DNA of 64,000 nt from an uncultured Sulfurovum sp. (GTDB lineage Bacteria; Campylobacterota; Campylobacteria; Campylobacterales; Sulfurovaceae). Under the pieces are notes generated by a model, which had not been told where the DNA came from, searched no databases, and was given only the letters and a program-made list of their open reading frames with translations. How positions within the stretch are numbered: position 1 is the first letter of the stretch; every line of letters begins with the position of its first letter. The translations under genes and the position numbers were made by a program. Location: NCBI GenBank assembly GCA_913055205.1, contig CAJXJN010000002.1:32028-96027 (forward strand), written 5' to 3'. Shown here one piece after another: positions 30,569-40,044 of this stretch.

Positions 30569-30674
30569 GCTATAATAATCTATGTCAAATACTGAACGAT
30601 CCACTATCACCTATTCACTATCACCGGAATTGATCTCAGAGGAGATCAGGTTCCTCATCGCCTGCTATCACTAA
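30569..30674 (+). pseudogene. truncated upstream duplicate of promoter plus N-terminus of the downstream nucleotidyltransferase gene
   Basis: gctataat...ATG at 30582: MSNTERSTITYSLSPELISEEIRFLIACYH* vs MPNSQLSTIHYPLSQEPISMEIRFLLACCQ at 30710. Confidence 0.75.
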
Positions 30675-30752
30675 TCCTATCACTATCACTATCTTGCTAT
30701 AATACCCCCATGCCAAATAGTCAACTATCCACTATCCACTATCCACTATCAC
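30600..30752. repeat. CCACTAT/CACTATC tandem hexa-/heptamer arrays (three clusters: 30600-30625, 30665-30694, 30722-30752)
   Basis: e.g. ccactatccactatccactatcac. Confidence 0.85.
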
Positions 30753-32050
30753 AGGAACCGATCTCGATGGAGATTCGGTTCCTCCTCGCCTGCTGCCAGA
30801 CAGATCCATCTGTAGATGACATAGAGTTCATCCGGACTTACCTCTCAACACCTTCACTATCACTTCTGGCACTAAATGCCGATACCCCCATCGTTAAAAC
30901 GAAAGAGGGGTGCTCCACTATCACTACCACGGCGTCCCGCCATGGCGTTCTACCACTAGTCTACAAAACCCTGAAAAACCTCCAACCCGTCATCTCCAAC
31001 CCGATCGAAGATCCAGATACCGGATCCACAGATTCACAAACCGACAACACTATCACTATCCACCATCACTATCACTCCTTGGTAACTGAGCTAAAAGCAC
31101 ATTACCAAGCAATTGCCCACCGCAATATGTTAATGTCAGCAGAATTAATAAAAATCCTAAACCTGCTCAGAGAGAACCATATTGAAGCCCTGGCATTCAA
31201 AGGCCCTACCCTGGCACAGATAGCTTATGGGAATATTACACTGCGGCAGTTTGGTGATCTGGATATTTTGGTGGATGAAAAGGATGCATACAAAGCTGGG
31301 AAACTTATGTCCAAAAATGGTCATACAAGTATTTTTCCGCTAAATATACTTTCAAATAAGATTTGTCTACATACTGCAAAAGAATTTAGCTTCATAAGTG
31401 TACCAGGCAGTGTTCACACCGAATTGCATTGGCGGTTGTTCGAGAAGAAGTACAACATTTCCCTGTTCTCCTATGCCGTAGAGCAAAAATGCCAGTCTGT
31501 CAGAATCAATGGTCAAGAGATAAGCACCCTGCAAAATGAACTGCTGCTGGTCTATCTCTGCCTGCACGGTGCCAAACATGCCTTCGAGCGCATTGAGTGG
31601 ATCTGCGATATCGACCGCCTCATCCGTGTCAGCGAAGTGGACTGGGGCTCTGCCGTCTCCCTCGCGGAACAGTCCCATTCAAAGCGTTCGTTCTATCTGG
31701 GGCTTTCGCTGGTGCACGCTCTCTTTCATACGACCCTCCCCGCAACCCTCATGCCATCGATACAGAACGAAGCAATCCAGACTCTGCACACCATGACCCT
31801 GGCACAGATGACGAACAAAAAAGCGGAGAGAAGCGATTTCGAGAAGAACAGAGAAACCTTCGCGTATCAGTCCAAGCTCTTTGATACCAAATGCGATATG
31901 CTCCGTTTTCGGCTCTCCACGTTTTTCAAGATCTCCACCAATGACTGCCAAACCTTCAAATTACCTAAACAATTAAAGCTTCTTTACCTCATACTCCGAC
32001 CGATCAGACTTGCAAGCAGTTACATCGATCGCCTTTTTCATAGCACTTAA
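30710..32050 (+). CDS. nucleotidyltransferase-family protein (NTP_transf_5-like); start could be 30710 or internal Met at 30767
   Basis: LAFKGPTLAQIAYGNITLRQFGDLDILVDEKD; LHWRLFEK. Confidence 0.8.
   Translation: MPNSQLSTIHYPLSQEPISMEIRFLLACCQTDPSVDDIEFIRTYLSTPSLSLLALNADTPIVKTKEGCSTITTTASRHGVLPLVYKTLKNLQPVISNPIEDPDTGSTDSQTDNTITIHHHYHSLVTELKAHYQAIAHRNMLMSAELIKILNLLRENHIEALAFKGPTLAQIAYGNITLRQFGDLDILVDEKDAYKAGKLMSKNGHTSIFPLNILSNKICLHTAKEFSFISVPGSVHTELHWRLFEKKYNISLFSYAVEQKCQSVRINGQEISTLQNELLLVYLCLHGAKHAFERIEWICDIDRLIRVSEVDWGSAVSLAEQSHSKRSFYLGLSLVHALFHTTLPATLMPSIQNEAIQTLHTMTLAQMTNKKAERSDFEKNRETFAYQSKLFDTKCDMLRFRLSTFFKISTNDCQTFKLPKQLKLLYLILRPIRLASSYIDRLFHST
31045..31077. repeat. CACTATC-type array inside nucleotidyltransferase CDS
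   Basis: caacactatcactatccaccatcactatcactc encoding NTITIHHHYHS. Confidence 0.8.
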
Positions 32051-32087
32051 CAATTTACATGTTATCATCACAACACACTATTACTCT

Positions 32088-32834
32088 TTATCGACGAAAA
32101 AACTGTGGTACTTTCGAGACATTCTTTACAAATAGACTACCTATATGCCCTACTCCATTATTCTTCATAGCTTTGAGGTCTTCTCTGCTTTTCTGTATAA
32201 GGTTTTTCAGACTTTTATTGCTCGCTCCCCCTATACGCATCTTCACTAAAACTTCAGGGATGTAATGTGTACTGATCTTCTCCCATCCCAAAAATCGCAA
32301 AATACTGTCATAGTCTGCTGCTATTTTAAAACTTATATCAAAAGCCCCATACTTTTCATACACTTCACGTTTCACATAGAATGTAGGGTGTGGCGGCATC
32401 CAGCCCCTTTTTAGTTTTTTATAGGTAAACTGTCCACTTTTCCAGTAACGAACTACTTTACTGGTATCTTCCTTGGTTACATACGTCAGATCACCATAAA
32501 TACTCTCTGTACCATTGGTTTTAAAAGCTTCAGCTATCTTGACCACGACATTTTCATCTTCAAAGAGGTCATCAGAATGCAAAAACCCGACCACCTCACC
32601 CGTCGCTAATGCTACCCCTTTGTTCAACCCATCATAAATACCCTTATCCGGCTCAGAGACAAATGTTGTTATTTTATCAGCATATCTTTGTATGATATCC
32701 ACCGTACCATCAGTTGAAGCACCATCAACTACAATGTATTCAATGTTGTCATAGGTTTGTGAAAGAACAGACTCTATCGCTTCAGATATGGTTTCTTTAT
32801 TGTTGTATACAGATGTTATGATGGATATTTTCAT
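32088..32834 (-). CDS. glycosyltransferase family 2
   Basis: MKISIITSVYNNKETISEAIESVLSQTYDNIEYIVVDGASTDGT. Confidence 0.93.
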   Translation of the reverse strand: MKISIITSVYNNKETISEAIESVLSQTYDNIEYIVVDGASTDGTVDIIQRYADKITTFVSEPDKGIYDGLNKGVALATGEVVGFLHSDDLFEDENVVVKIAEAFKTNGTESIYGDLTYVTKEDTSKVVRYWKSGQFTYKKLKRGWMPPHPTFYVKREVYEKYGAFDISFKIAADYDSILRFLGWEKISTHYIPEVLVKMRIGGASNKSLKNLIQKSREDLKAMKNNGVGHIGSLFVKNVSKVPQFFRR

Positions 32835-33379
32835 GCGATAACTCTTTTTCTCTTTTTAATAGCTGGATTGCCTTGATAAATACTATAAGCCTCAAGATCT
32901 TTGGTTGCAGTCGAGCCAACAGCAAGCACACTGTGGCTGCGGCAGATTACGCCGGGGCAGATAGTCGCTTTGGCACCTATCCACACACCATCTTCCAATA
33001 TGATCTCACCTAGTATCAGATCAAACGATTCTTTTTTATAGTCATGACTGCCCGTCAAAAGATATGCTCCTTGAGACAGTACAACATTATTCCCTATCTT
33101 TATCATTGTCAGATTGTCAATCCAAACACCCTCACCTATCCAGACATGAGAAGCGATCTCTAAGAACCAAGGATACTTAATATTGACATCAGGCTTGATA
33201 ACCACACCTTTTCCAACCCTTGCACCGAATACTTGCAATAACTTTACCTTAACAGCTGAAGGAAACGGAAACAAGGTTTTAAAAATAAGTATATTAATGA
33301 AATACCAAAGTATCTTCTTTACGGTATTCCCAGGATTATACCAGTTGTTGTTGTATTTACTTAAATCAACGTACAGCAT
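32831..33379 (-). CDS. WcaF-type left-handed beta-helix acetyltransferase
   Basis: KPDVNIKYPWFLEIASHVWIGEGVWIDNL; GVWIGAKATICPGV. Confidence 0.9.
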   Translation of the reverse strand: MLYVDLSKYNNNWYNPGNTVKKILWYFINILIFKTLFPFPSAVKVKLLQVFGARVGKGVVIKPDVNIKYPWFLEIASHVWIGEGVWIDNLTMIKIGNNVVLSQGAYLLTGSHDYKKESFDLILGEIILEDGVWIGAKATICPGVICRSHSVLAVGSTATKDLEAYSIYQGNPAIKKRKRVIA

Positions 33380-34280
33380 CTATATCTATTCCAAAGTTAT
33401 CTTTTATAACGCAACGCAATGACTTACCTTCATCCTTAGCTATCTTTTGTATTTGATAGATCTTGGCATCTACTAAAAAACGATACCAAAGACCTTGCAA
33501 AAAATGCCAAATAAAACCTTGTTTACCATCTAGAAATCCTAATTTAAAAAAGTAACGCCAATGAAAGTAGAGGATAGGACGGACAAAAAGTGGGAGAGAA
33601 GCATAGCGAATTTTTAGCCATCGCTTTCTCTGTGCTTGGGTACCGAAAAAACTAGGGTGAATCTCATTAATATCTTTCAATTTATAAAGAATATTTAAAA
33701 TATCCACTGCCTCTTTAATAGAATATTCATTATGTTTTGCTGTCCAAACCGTTAGGTTTTGCTTATTATCATCTACAAGATCATGTTTAAGCGTTACTGT
33801 TTTTCCATGGCTCAGTTTAATATGCTCATCCATCAACTTTTCTTCACACATACCAGTATTTACACGCCATATACGCAAAAGAAAAGTCGGATAATAACCT
33901 CCATGCTTTATCCATTTTCCCATAAAATAAACTCTTCTCTTAATATAAACTCCGGTAACCTCTTTAGAAAATTTTTTCAAATTTGCATTAATTTCCTCAG
34001 CCAAATCATCTCTTATATATTCATCCGCATCCATTCTCATTATCCAAGGGGTCTTGAAATCAATATTATTTAATCCCCAATTAAATTTTTTCGCATAACT
34101 ATTTTCCCAGGCAACATCAAATACCGTTGCACCTAACTCTTGAGCAATCTGTTTGGTTTTATCTGTAGAAAATGAATCTAGAACATAAATATGTTTTGTG
34201 ATTTTTTTCAAACTCTCAATACAACGTTTAATATGAATTTCTTCATTATATGCCGGAATTACAACTGAAATTTCGTTCAT
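33366..34280 (-). CDS. glycosyltransferase family 2
   Basis: MNEISVVIPAYNEEIHIKRCIESLKKITKHIYVLDSFSTDKT. Confidence 0.92.
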   Translation of the reverse strand: MNEISVVIPAYNEEIHIKRCIESLKKITKHIYVLDSFSTDKTKQIAQELGATVFDVAWENSYAKKFNWGLNNIDFKTPWIMRMDADEYIRDDLAEEINANLKKFSKEVTGVYIKRRVYFMGKWIKHGGYYPTFLLRIWRVNTGMCEEKLMDEHIKLSHGKTVTLKHDLVDDNKQNLTVWTAKHNEYSIKEAVDILNILYKLKDINEIHPSFFGTQAQRKRWLKIRYASLPLFVRPILYFHWRYFFKLGFLDGKQGFIWHFLQGLWYRFLVDAKIYQIQKIAKDEGKSLRCVIKDNFGIDIDAVR

Positions 34281-35146
34281 TCAACATCCTTCTTTAGATC
34301 ATAAATATACTCTTGTAAAGAATTTTCCCAGTTTTGCATCACATTTAAATCCAATAAGTTTAATTTTTTGTTTATTGAAGACTCATTGTATGATACAGGA
34401 GCTGTCCGCTGAAACATCCCAACTGGAGCAATCTTAACCTTGCAAGGAAGCTCAAACAGTTCAATAATCTTCTTTACATAATCGTATCTGGAAATATTCT
34501 CTGCATTATCAACACAGTTATAAAGACCGTACTGCTTCGATGTCAAAAGTACCATTATTTGATTGACTAGGTTGTTTATATACGTTGGATTTCCTATTTG
34601 TGTATTATCTGAATAAATTACACTTTTATCTTTTGCCTCCAGATACCGCTTATAAACAAAATTCTTTTGATGGGTTTTATCACCTCCAAATAACCAACCT
34701 GTTCTGATAATAATGTACTTACTTAAATGATTTTGAACAATTTTTTCAGCCTCATATTTTGATTTATGGTGTACTGTTGTAGGATTTACTGCATCAAATT
34801 CCGTATAAGGTGTATCTTTTTCTTTACCATATATTCCTGTACTGGAAAGATATACAAATAAAACATCATTCTCTATGGCATAATTCACAAGGTTCTGTGT
34901 TCCTATCACATTAACCAAGTAGGCTTTATCAGACTCTATTTCACATGCTTCCACATTTGTATATGCTGCTGTATGAATGATAATATCAGGCTTTTCAGAT
35001 CTTAATACATTTTGAACTTTTTTATGATCTGTAATATTGAGTTCACTGCTTGCGTAACCAACTATATTATCATATGGTAATAACTTTAATAAGCTTGAGC
35101 CCAACATACCGCTTACACCGGTAATTAAAACTTTTTCACCATTCAT
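34277..35146 (-). CDS. NAD-dependent sugar reductase (RmlD-like SDR)
   Basis: LITGVSGMLGSSLLKLL; IIHTAAYTNVEACE; YLSSTGIYG. Confidence 0.88.
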   Translation of the reverse strand: MNGEKVLITGVSGMLGSSLLKLLPYDNIVGYASSELNITDHKKVQNVLRSEKPDIIIHTAAYTNVEACEIESDKAYLVNVIGTQNLVNYAIENDVLFVYLSSTGIYGKEKDTPYTEFDAVNPTTVHHKSKYEAEKIVQNHLSKYIIIRTGWLFGGDKTHQKNFVYKRYLEAKDKSVIYSDNTQIGNPTYINNLVNQIMVLLTSKQYGLYNCVDNAENISRYDYVKKIIELFELPCKVKIAPVGMFQRTAPVSYNESSINKKLNLLDLNVMQNWENSLQEYIYDLKKDVE

Positions 35147-35546
35147 ACTTTATCTCCTCAAGAAGACAGTTCTCTGATTCAGAAGGATCATGCTCAATAT
35201 TTGCTATATTCAAGACTAGATTTAACTCATTTGAGACACCTTTAAATGCAACCCAAAGTCCACTGGGAACTGTGAGCCGTTGATAATTGCTTTGAGAGAG
35301 TGTAATATCTTTAAACTCACCAGTTTCATCATTAAAAATAACGAATTTTACTGCACCGACAGGAACGATCAGATTTAAGATCATTTTTGTATGTTTTTTC
35401 CAACCTTTAATCTCATCAAAATTTACTGTCGTGAAATAGGCTTCACCAAAACCATTAAAACTATCATCACTTTTTTTGAGAGCATGATAGAGATCTCCTT
35501 TGGGGTTAGTAATCTGCTTTAAAAGGGATAGTCTTATATCGTCCAT
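35136..35546 (-). CDS. RmlC-like cupin (dTDP-4-dehydrorhamnose 3,5-epimerase-related)
   Basis: NFDEIKGWKKHTKMILNLIVPVGAVKFVIFND; LTVPSGLWVAFKG. Confidence 0.75.
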   Translation of the reverse strand: MDDIRLSLLKQITNPKGDLYHALKKSDDSFNGFGEAYFTTVNFDEIKGWKKHTKMILNLIVPVGAVKFVIFNDETGEFKDITLSQSNYQRLTVPSGLWVAFKGVSNELNLVLNIANIEHDPSESENCLLEEIKYEW

Positions 35547-36634
35547 AACAAGTCTCTATTTTTTGCAAGTAGTTCATACTCTTCTATTTGATTATTCGTA
35601 AACAGATGCATATCTTTATTTTCTTTGTAAAAACCATAATACCATTCACTTGTAAACCTAATTGTGTCTTTGTACTCCAAGTTTGCTTGCCACTTTAGAT
35701 AGAAAAGAGCTTTGTCACAGTTTAGTTTGAGTAGTCCAGCTTCATGGAAAGGAATATTGTCCGTAACAGTAAAGGCATCATTTACATTGTCATAATGCCA
35801 GTATTTACTTAGATCTTCAAGCAGTTGTTTTACAGTATGGTTCTGTTCTGCACGTGGACCAAAGTTGAATGCCTCACCATGTAGAGAGTGATCAATATAC
35901 AGGTTTGCACCGAGGTCTAAGTAGCCACTTAATGGTTCTAATACATGTTGCCAAGGTCGTGTAGCTCCAGGACTTCTAATCTCAACCGTCTCTCCTTTGC
36001 TCCATGCTTCCATACAATCAACAACAATTCTGTCTTGTGCCCAATCACCACCACCAATCACATTCCCGGCTCTTCCGATCGCAAGTCTGATATTGCTATT
36101 TCGGTCTTTAAAAAATGAGTGATAATAGGATTTAATTATTAATTCTGCTGCCCCTTTAGAGCCACTATATATATCTTTCCCACCCATTTTATCATCTTCT
36201 TTATAGCCCCAAACTTGTTCAACATTATCATATGCTTTATCACTTGTAATAATAACTGCTGTACACAGATGATTTGAAACTTTTAATGCCTCAAGAATAT
36301 TCGTAGTCCCCATAACATTTGATGAGATTGTCTCTATAGGATCACTATATGAAGTAGAAACGATAGGTTGTGCTGCCAAATGAAAAAGGAATTCTGGTTT
36401 TTCATTGGCAATAATCTCAATCATTTTGGAGAGATCTCTGATGTCTTCTTGATAATGAACAATTCTGTTTTCAAGTTGAAGCTCTTCAAACATAGAGGGT
36501 TTCGTTGGTATATCTTTAGATATGCCTACAACTTGTGCTCCAAGCTTTAGAAGCCATGTCGTCAACCAAGTTCCTTTAAACCCTGTATGTCCTGTCACAA
36601 GTACTTTTTTACCAGTATATATATTATTGAACAT
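35534..36634 (-). CDS. rfbG: CDP-glucose 4,6-dehydratase (ORF extends to 36685; start placed at MFNNIYTGKK)
   Basis: KKVLVTGHTGFKGTWLTTWLLKLGAQVVGIS; GRAGNVIGGGDWAQDRIVVD. Confidence 0.93.
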   Translation of the reverse strand: MFNNIYTGKKVLVTGHTGFKGTWLTTWLLKLGAQVVGISKDIPTKPSMFEELQLENRIVHYQEDIRDLSKMIEIIANEKPEFLFHLAAQPIVSTSYSDPIETISSNVMGTTNILEALKVSNHLCTAVIITSDKAYDNVEQVWGYKEDDKMGGKDIYSGSKGAAELIIKSYYHSFFKDRNSNIRLAIGRAGNVIGGGDWAQDRIVVDCMEAWSKGETVEIRSPGATRPWQHVLEPLSGYLDLGANLYIDHSLHGEAFNFGPRAEQNHTVKQLLEDLSKYWHYDNVNDAFTVTDNIPFHEAGLLKLNCDKALFYLKWQANLEYKDTIRFTSEWYYGFYKENKDMHLFTNNQIEEYELLAKNRDLLWTI

Positions 36635-36635
36635 G

Positions 36636-37415
36636 CTATTCACTCCATACTTTCCATTTAGCATTATTGGATTGCCAAAGTTCATTCAATTTGATTTTAT
36701 CTCGAAGGGTATCCATTGGTTTCCAAAACCCTTCATGCTTAAATGTAAATATTTCACCATCTTTTGCAAGGTTCTGAAGCGGAGCTTGTTCAAAAACAGT
36801 ACTATCACCTTCTGTAATATAATTAAATACTTTTGCTTCACATACAAAGAATCCAGCATTAATCCAACCCCCATCACCTTTTGGTTTTTCTAAAAAGCTT
36901 GATACATTGCCATTTTCTTCAATGTTTAGAGCACCAAAACGCCCTTCAGGCTGTGCTGATGTCATGGTCATTGCTTTTCCATGTAACTTATGAAACTTTA
37001 CCAATTCTTCAATGTTAATATCACTCACACCATCACCATACGTCAGCATAAATGTCTCATCACCAATAAAATCTTGAGCACGCTTGATACGTCCACCTGT
37101 CATACTATCTAGACCTGTATCTAAAAGTGTAATTTTCCAAGGTTCACTCGAGTTGTTCAGTACTTCCATTTTTCCATTGGTTATATCTAACGTCACATCA
37201 CTTTGATGAAGAAAGTAATTTGCAAAATATTCTTTAATATAGTACCCTTTATATCCAAGTAATATCACAAACTCATTATATCCATAGTGAGAATATAGTT
37301 TCATGATATGCCATAAGATAGGTTTTCCCCCTATCTCTACCATTGGTTTTGGTTTGATATCGGTCTCTTCACTTAGTCTTGTTCCAAAACCACCTGCCAA
37401 TAATACTACTTTCAT
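36636..37415 (-). CDS. rfbF: glucose-1-phosphate cytidylyltransferase
   Basis: LAGGFGTRLSEETDIKPKPMVEIGGKPILWHIMKLYSHYG. Confidence 0.96.
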   Translation of the reverse strand: MKVVLLAGGFGTRLSEETDIKPKPMVEIGGKPILWHIMKLYSHYGYNEFVILLGYKGYYIKEYFANYFLHQSDVTLDITNGKMEVLNNSSEPWKITLLDTGLDSMTGGRIKRAQDFIGDETFMLTYGDGVSDINIEELVKFHKLHGKAMTMTSAQPEGRFGALNIEENGNVSSFLEKPKGDGGWINAGFFVCEAKVFNYITEGDSTVFEQAPLQNLAKDGEIFTFKHEGFWKPMDTLRDKIKLNELWQSNNAKWKVWSE

Positions 37416-38614
37416 TTTCCACCTTCTTTTTTTGATTTGTTCTTTCGATTTTTCATAACTATGTCCTCAAAAACTTCTTTAAATTGTAATGCAATATTTT
37501 TCCAATCATATTTCTGTGCTAGTTTTCTAGAGTTTACTTGCATCTTCTCCTTATCTTTAGTTAGCATTTCTAAAATTGCGCTAGTTGTTTCATCAACACT
37601 ATTATCAACCCACTTACCACAATCAGCCTCTTCGACTTCGGACCATGGTGTATTTTTACTTGCAACTATAGGTGTGCCGGCTGCCAAGCTTTCAACATAA
37701 ACATTACCGAAGTTTTCATTATGTGAAGGCAATACAAACAAATCAGCATTAGCTAAAAAGTCTATCTTCTCTTGTCCATTAATAGCACCTGTTAAAAAGA
37801 CTTTATCTACCAACCCAAGTTCTTTAATCTGTTGTAAGAGGTTATCTTCTTCATCCTCGTTTTGTCCAGCTATAAAAAGCTTAGCTTTTGGATATTGCTC
37901 TAGAACTATAACAAATGAGTCAATGAGTATATCAAAACCTTTTTTCTTTTGCAGTCGTCCCATCGAAACAATGATCTTCTCCACCTCTATCTCTTTTTTA
38001 GCAAATTTAGTCATAAACTCTTGTTTTTGAAATACAGAAAACTCTTGAAAAAGATCATACTCTATACCATTAGAAATTATCTCTACTTTACTATTAGGAA
38101 AGATTGCTTGAATTTCATTTTTTTCTTGCTCAGCTGTAGCGTGCCAAACTATATTATAAGCAAAAGGTTTTATAAACCACTCCAACCATTTTTGTTTAGA
38201 ACTACTACCGTTCTCTAAACACCAAGCACCTAATGATCCTCTAGGTGAAAGTAAAATTGGTTTTTTATATAATCGTGCAAAAAATAGAGATATTGGAATT
38301 GGTGTATTAAATATCCCTTGAATATGAACCACATCAGCAATTTTTATATCTTTCCAAACGTTTAGATACAACTGTAATGAAAACTTATCTACTTTTGTTT
38401 CATCATAATACTTGACATAGAAATTATCCTCAAATTTTTTCCATTTATTCGTTTCGACATCTAACTTTGAAGTCATATTTGTATTGGTTGTCGATACATA
38501 GATTTCCATGTCATCAAGCTTTGCCAATGCATAACAGGTATGTAAAGTTGAAAAGATCGGACCACCATAAACAGTGGCTGGATAAAAGGACGGAATAATC
38601 AAACTTAGTTTCAT
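37412..38614 (-). CDS. glycosyltransferase family 4
   Basis: SLIIPSFYPATVYGGPIFSTLHTCYAL; LPSHNENFGNVYVESLAAGTPIV. Confidence 0.92.
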   Translation of the reverse strand: MKLSLIIPSFYPATVYGGPIFSTLHTCYALAKLDDMEIYVSTTNTNMTSKLDVETNKWKKFEDNFYVKYYDETKVDKFSLQLYLNVWKDIKIADVVHIQGIFNTPIPISLFFARLYKKPILLSPRGSLGAWCLENGSSSKQKWLEWFIKPFAYNIVWHATAEQEKNEIQAIFPNSKVEIISNGIEYDLFQEFSVFQKQEFMTKFAKKEIEVEKIIVSMGRLQKKKGFDILIDSFVIVLEQYPKAKLFIAGQNEDEEDNLLQQIKELGLVDKVFLTGAINGQEKIDFLANADLFVLPSHNENFGNVYVESLAAGTPIVASKNTPWSEVEEADCGKWVDNSVDETTSAILEMLTKDKEKMQVNSRKLAQKYDWKNIALQFKEVFEDIVMKNRKNKSKKEGGK

Positions 38615-40044
38615 CTAATCCCCTTTTTTAGAACATATGTGGAAACAAAAAGCTTTGACATAAATAATTTTTTCATAATCAAAAGCATGATGAAAGCAAT
38701 TAAAACTCCACCAAAGAGTTTATCGTTTCTGATTTCAAAAGGATAAGCCACCAATAAAATAGCAGTGATCATTGAATATGCCAAAAGTGTATTTTTAACA
38801 TTTTTCATTAGATATCTATAGATAAATCCGTAAAAAAGACCCATAATAAAAAGTGGAAAGTACATAAAGTATGGACCAAAATCAATATAGCTTTCTCCAA
38901 AATAACCTATTCCAATAGATGTTCCTTCATCCAATGCAGCATAGTTGTGTCCTGTATATTTACGAGTTCTAAGCGAATCGTCTAGTCTGGGTTTATCAGG
39001 GAAAAGTATTCTTGGCATTAAAACATGTTTTATACTACCAAGCCAAAGTTGACCATATTCATAATCCCTGTTTCTTGGAACATAATCAATTACTTCTCCA
39101 AAAATATCAACATATGCCAGTCTGTATGCTAAAGCATTTGCAGCAATTCCAAACTTATTCATATCTATTTGATTAATATTATCAAATAATATTTGGATTT
39201 GTTCCGAAAGGTCAACAGTAATAACCTGTGTCTTTTCTCCTTTATTGATAGCATGTCTATAGTCTGTTTTAATAGCAGTCCATGTCAAACCCATAATTAT
39301 CACCATTGCAAATATAGGAGTTATGAATTTTAAACCTCGAAGTGAAACTTTATGATTAATAGTAAAATACGCTAAAAACAGCAACATATACGGCAGTTTG
39401 AATGTTGAAAAAAATCCGGACATACCAAATATCGTTTCTGCAAGTACTACCCATATCAAAATTTTATATCTTTTTTGGATCAGACTAACCAGAAAAATAA
39501 AATAGATCAGTACTATTTTGAAACTTAAAAAACCTACAATAATTTGAGATAACCCGGGAACAACAAATAAAATACCTTTCAAAAAAATATAAATAAGAAA
39601 AAATACAATATAGACATTAAATAATTTTCTTAAGGAATACCTCTTTGCTAGCGTTACAATGTTGGAAAAATCGATTGGTTTCAGTTTTCTTAGTACAAGA
39701 TGTACTCCCAAAGAAATACTTAGTAATCCCAAAAGAGACAAATAGATAGCTTGTTCAGACGAATTTGAAAAAGCTATATCTTGAATGGGTAGACCAAGTA
39801 AATTTGCATGAAAAATTTTCATACTTATTTGAATCCAATGATAAAAAATGACAAACGCAAGAATAGGAGGTTCGTTAATTCTCCATACCAACTTAAGTGA
39901 AACAAGAATAGTAATAAGTGCCAGAAATATCAAAAGACCATTCACAGAGGCAAGTCCCAATAATATAGCAATCAAAAAGTATATAAGACTGAACTTTGAC
40001 GATGGTTTGAAAAATTTTTTTCTATATGGTGGATTCAAATACAT
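38611..40044 (-). CDS. O-antigen polymerase-like multi-spanning membrane protein (Wzy candidate)
   Basis: ~10-12 hydrophobic segments, large periplasmic loop; position in locus. Confidence 0.7.
   Translation of the reverse strand: MYLNPPYRKKFFKPSSKFSLIYFLIAILLGLASVNGLLIFLALITILVSLKLVWRINEPPILAFVIFYHWIQISMKIFHANLLGLPIQDIAFSNSSEQAIYLSLLGLLSISLGVHLVLRKLKPIDFSNIVTLAKRYSLRKLFNVYIVFFLIYIFLKGILFVVPGLSQIIVGFLSFKIVLIYFIFLVSLIQKRYKILIWVVLAETIFGMSGFFSTFKLPYMLLFLAYFTINHKVSLRGLKFITPIFAMVIIMGLTWTAIKTDYRHAINKGEKTQVITVDLSEQIQILFDNINQIDMNKFGIAANALAYRLAYVDIFGEVIDYVPRNRDYEYGQLWLGSIKHVLMPRILFPDKPRLDDSLRTRKYTGHNYAALDEGTSIGIGYFGESYIDFGPYFMYFPLFIMGLFYGFIYRYLMKNVKNTLLAYSMITAILLVAYPFEIRNDKLFGGVLIAFIMLLIMKKLFMSKLFVSTYVLKKGIR

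Noticed and set aside
30710-31100. Frameshifted or misassembled 5' end of the nucleotidyltransferase gene
   Set aside because: The reading frame is open throughout and the duplicated upstream copy is translated in the same frame, so error is not required, although repeats make assembly worth checking.
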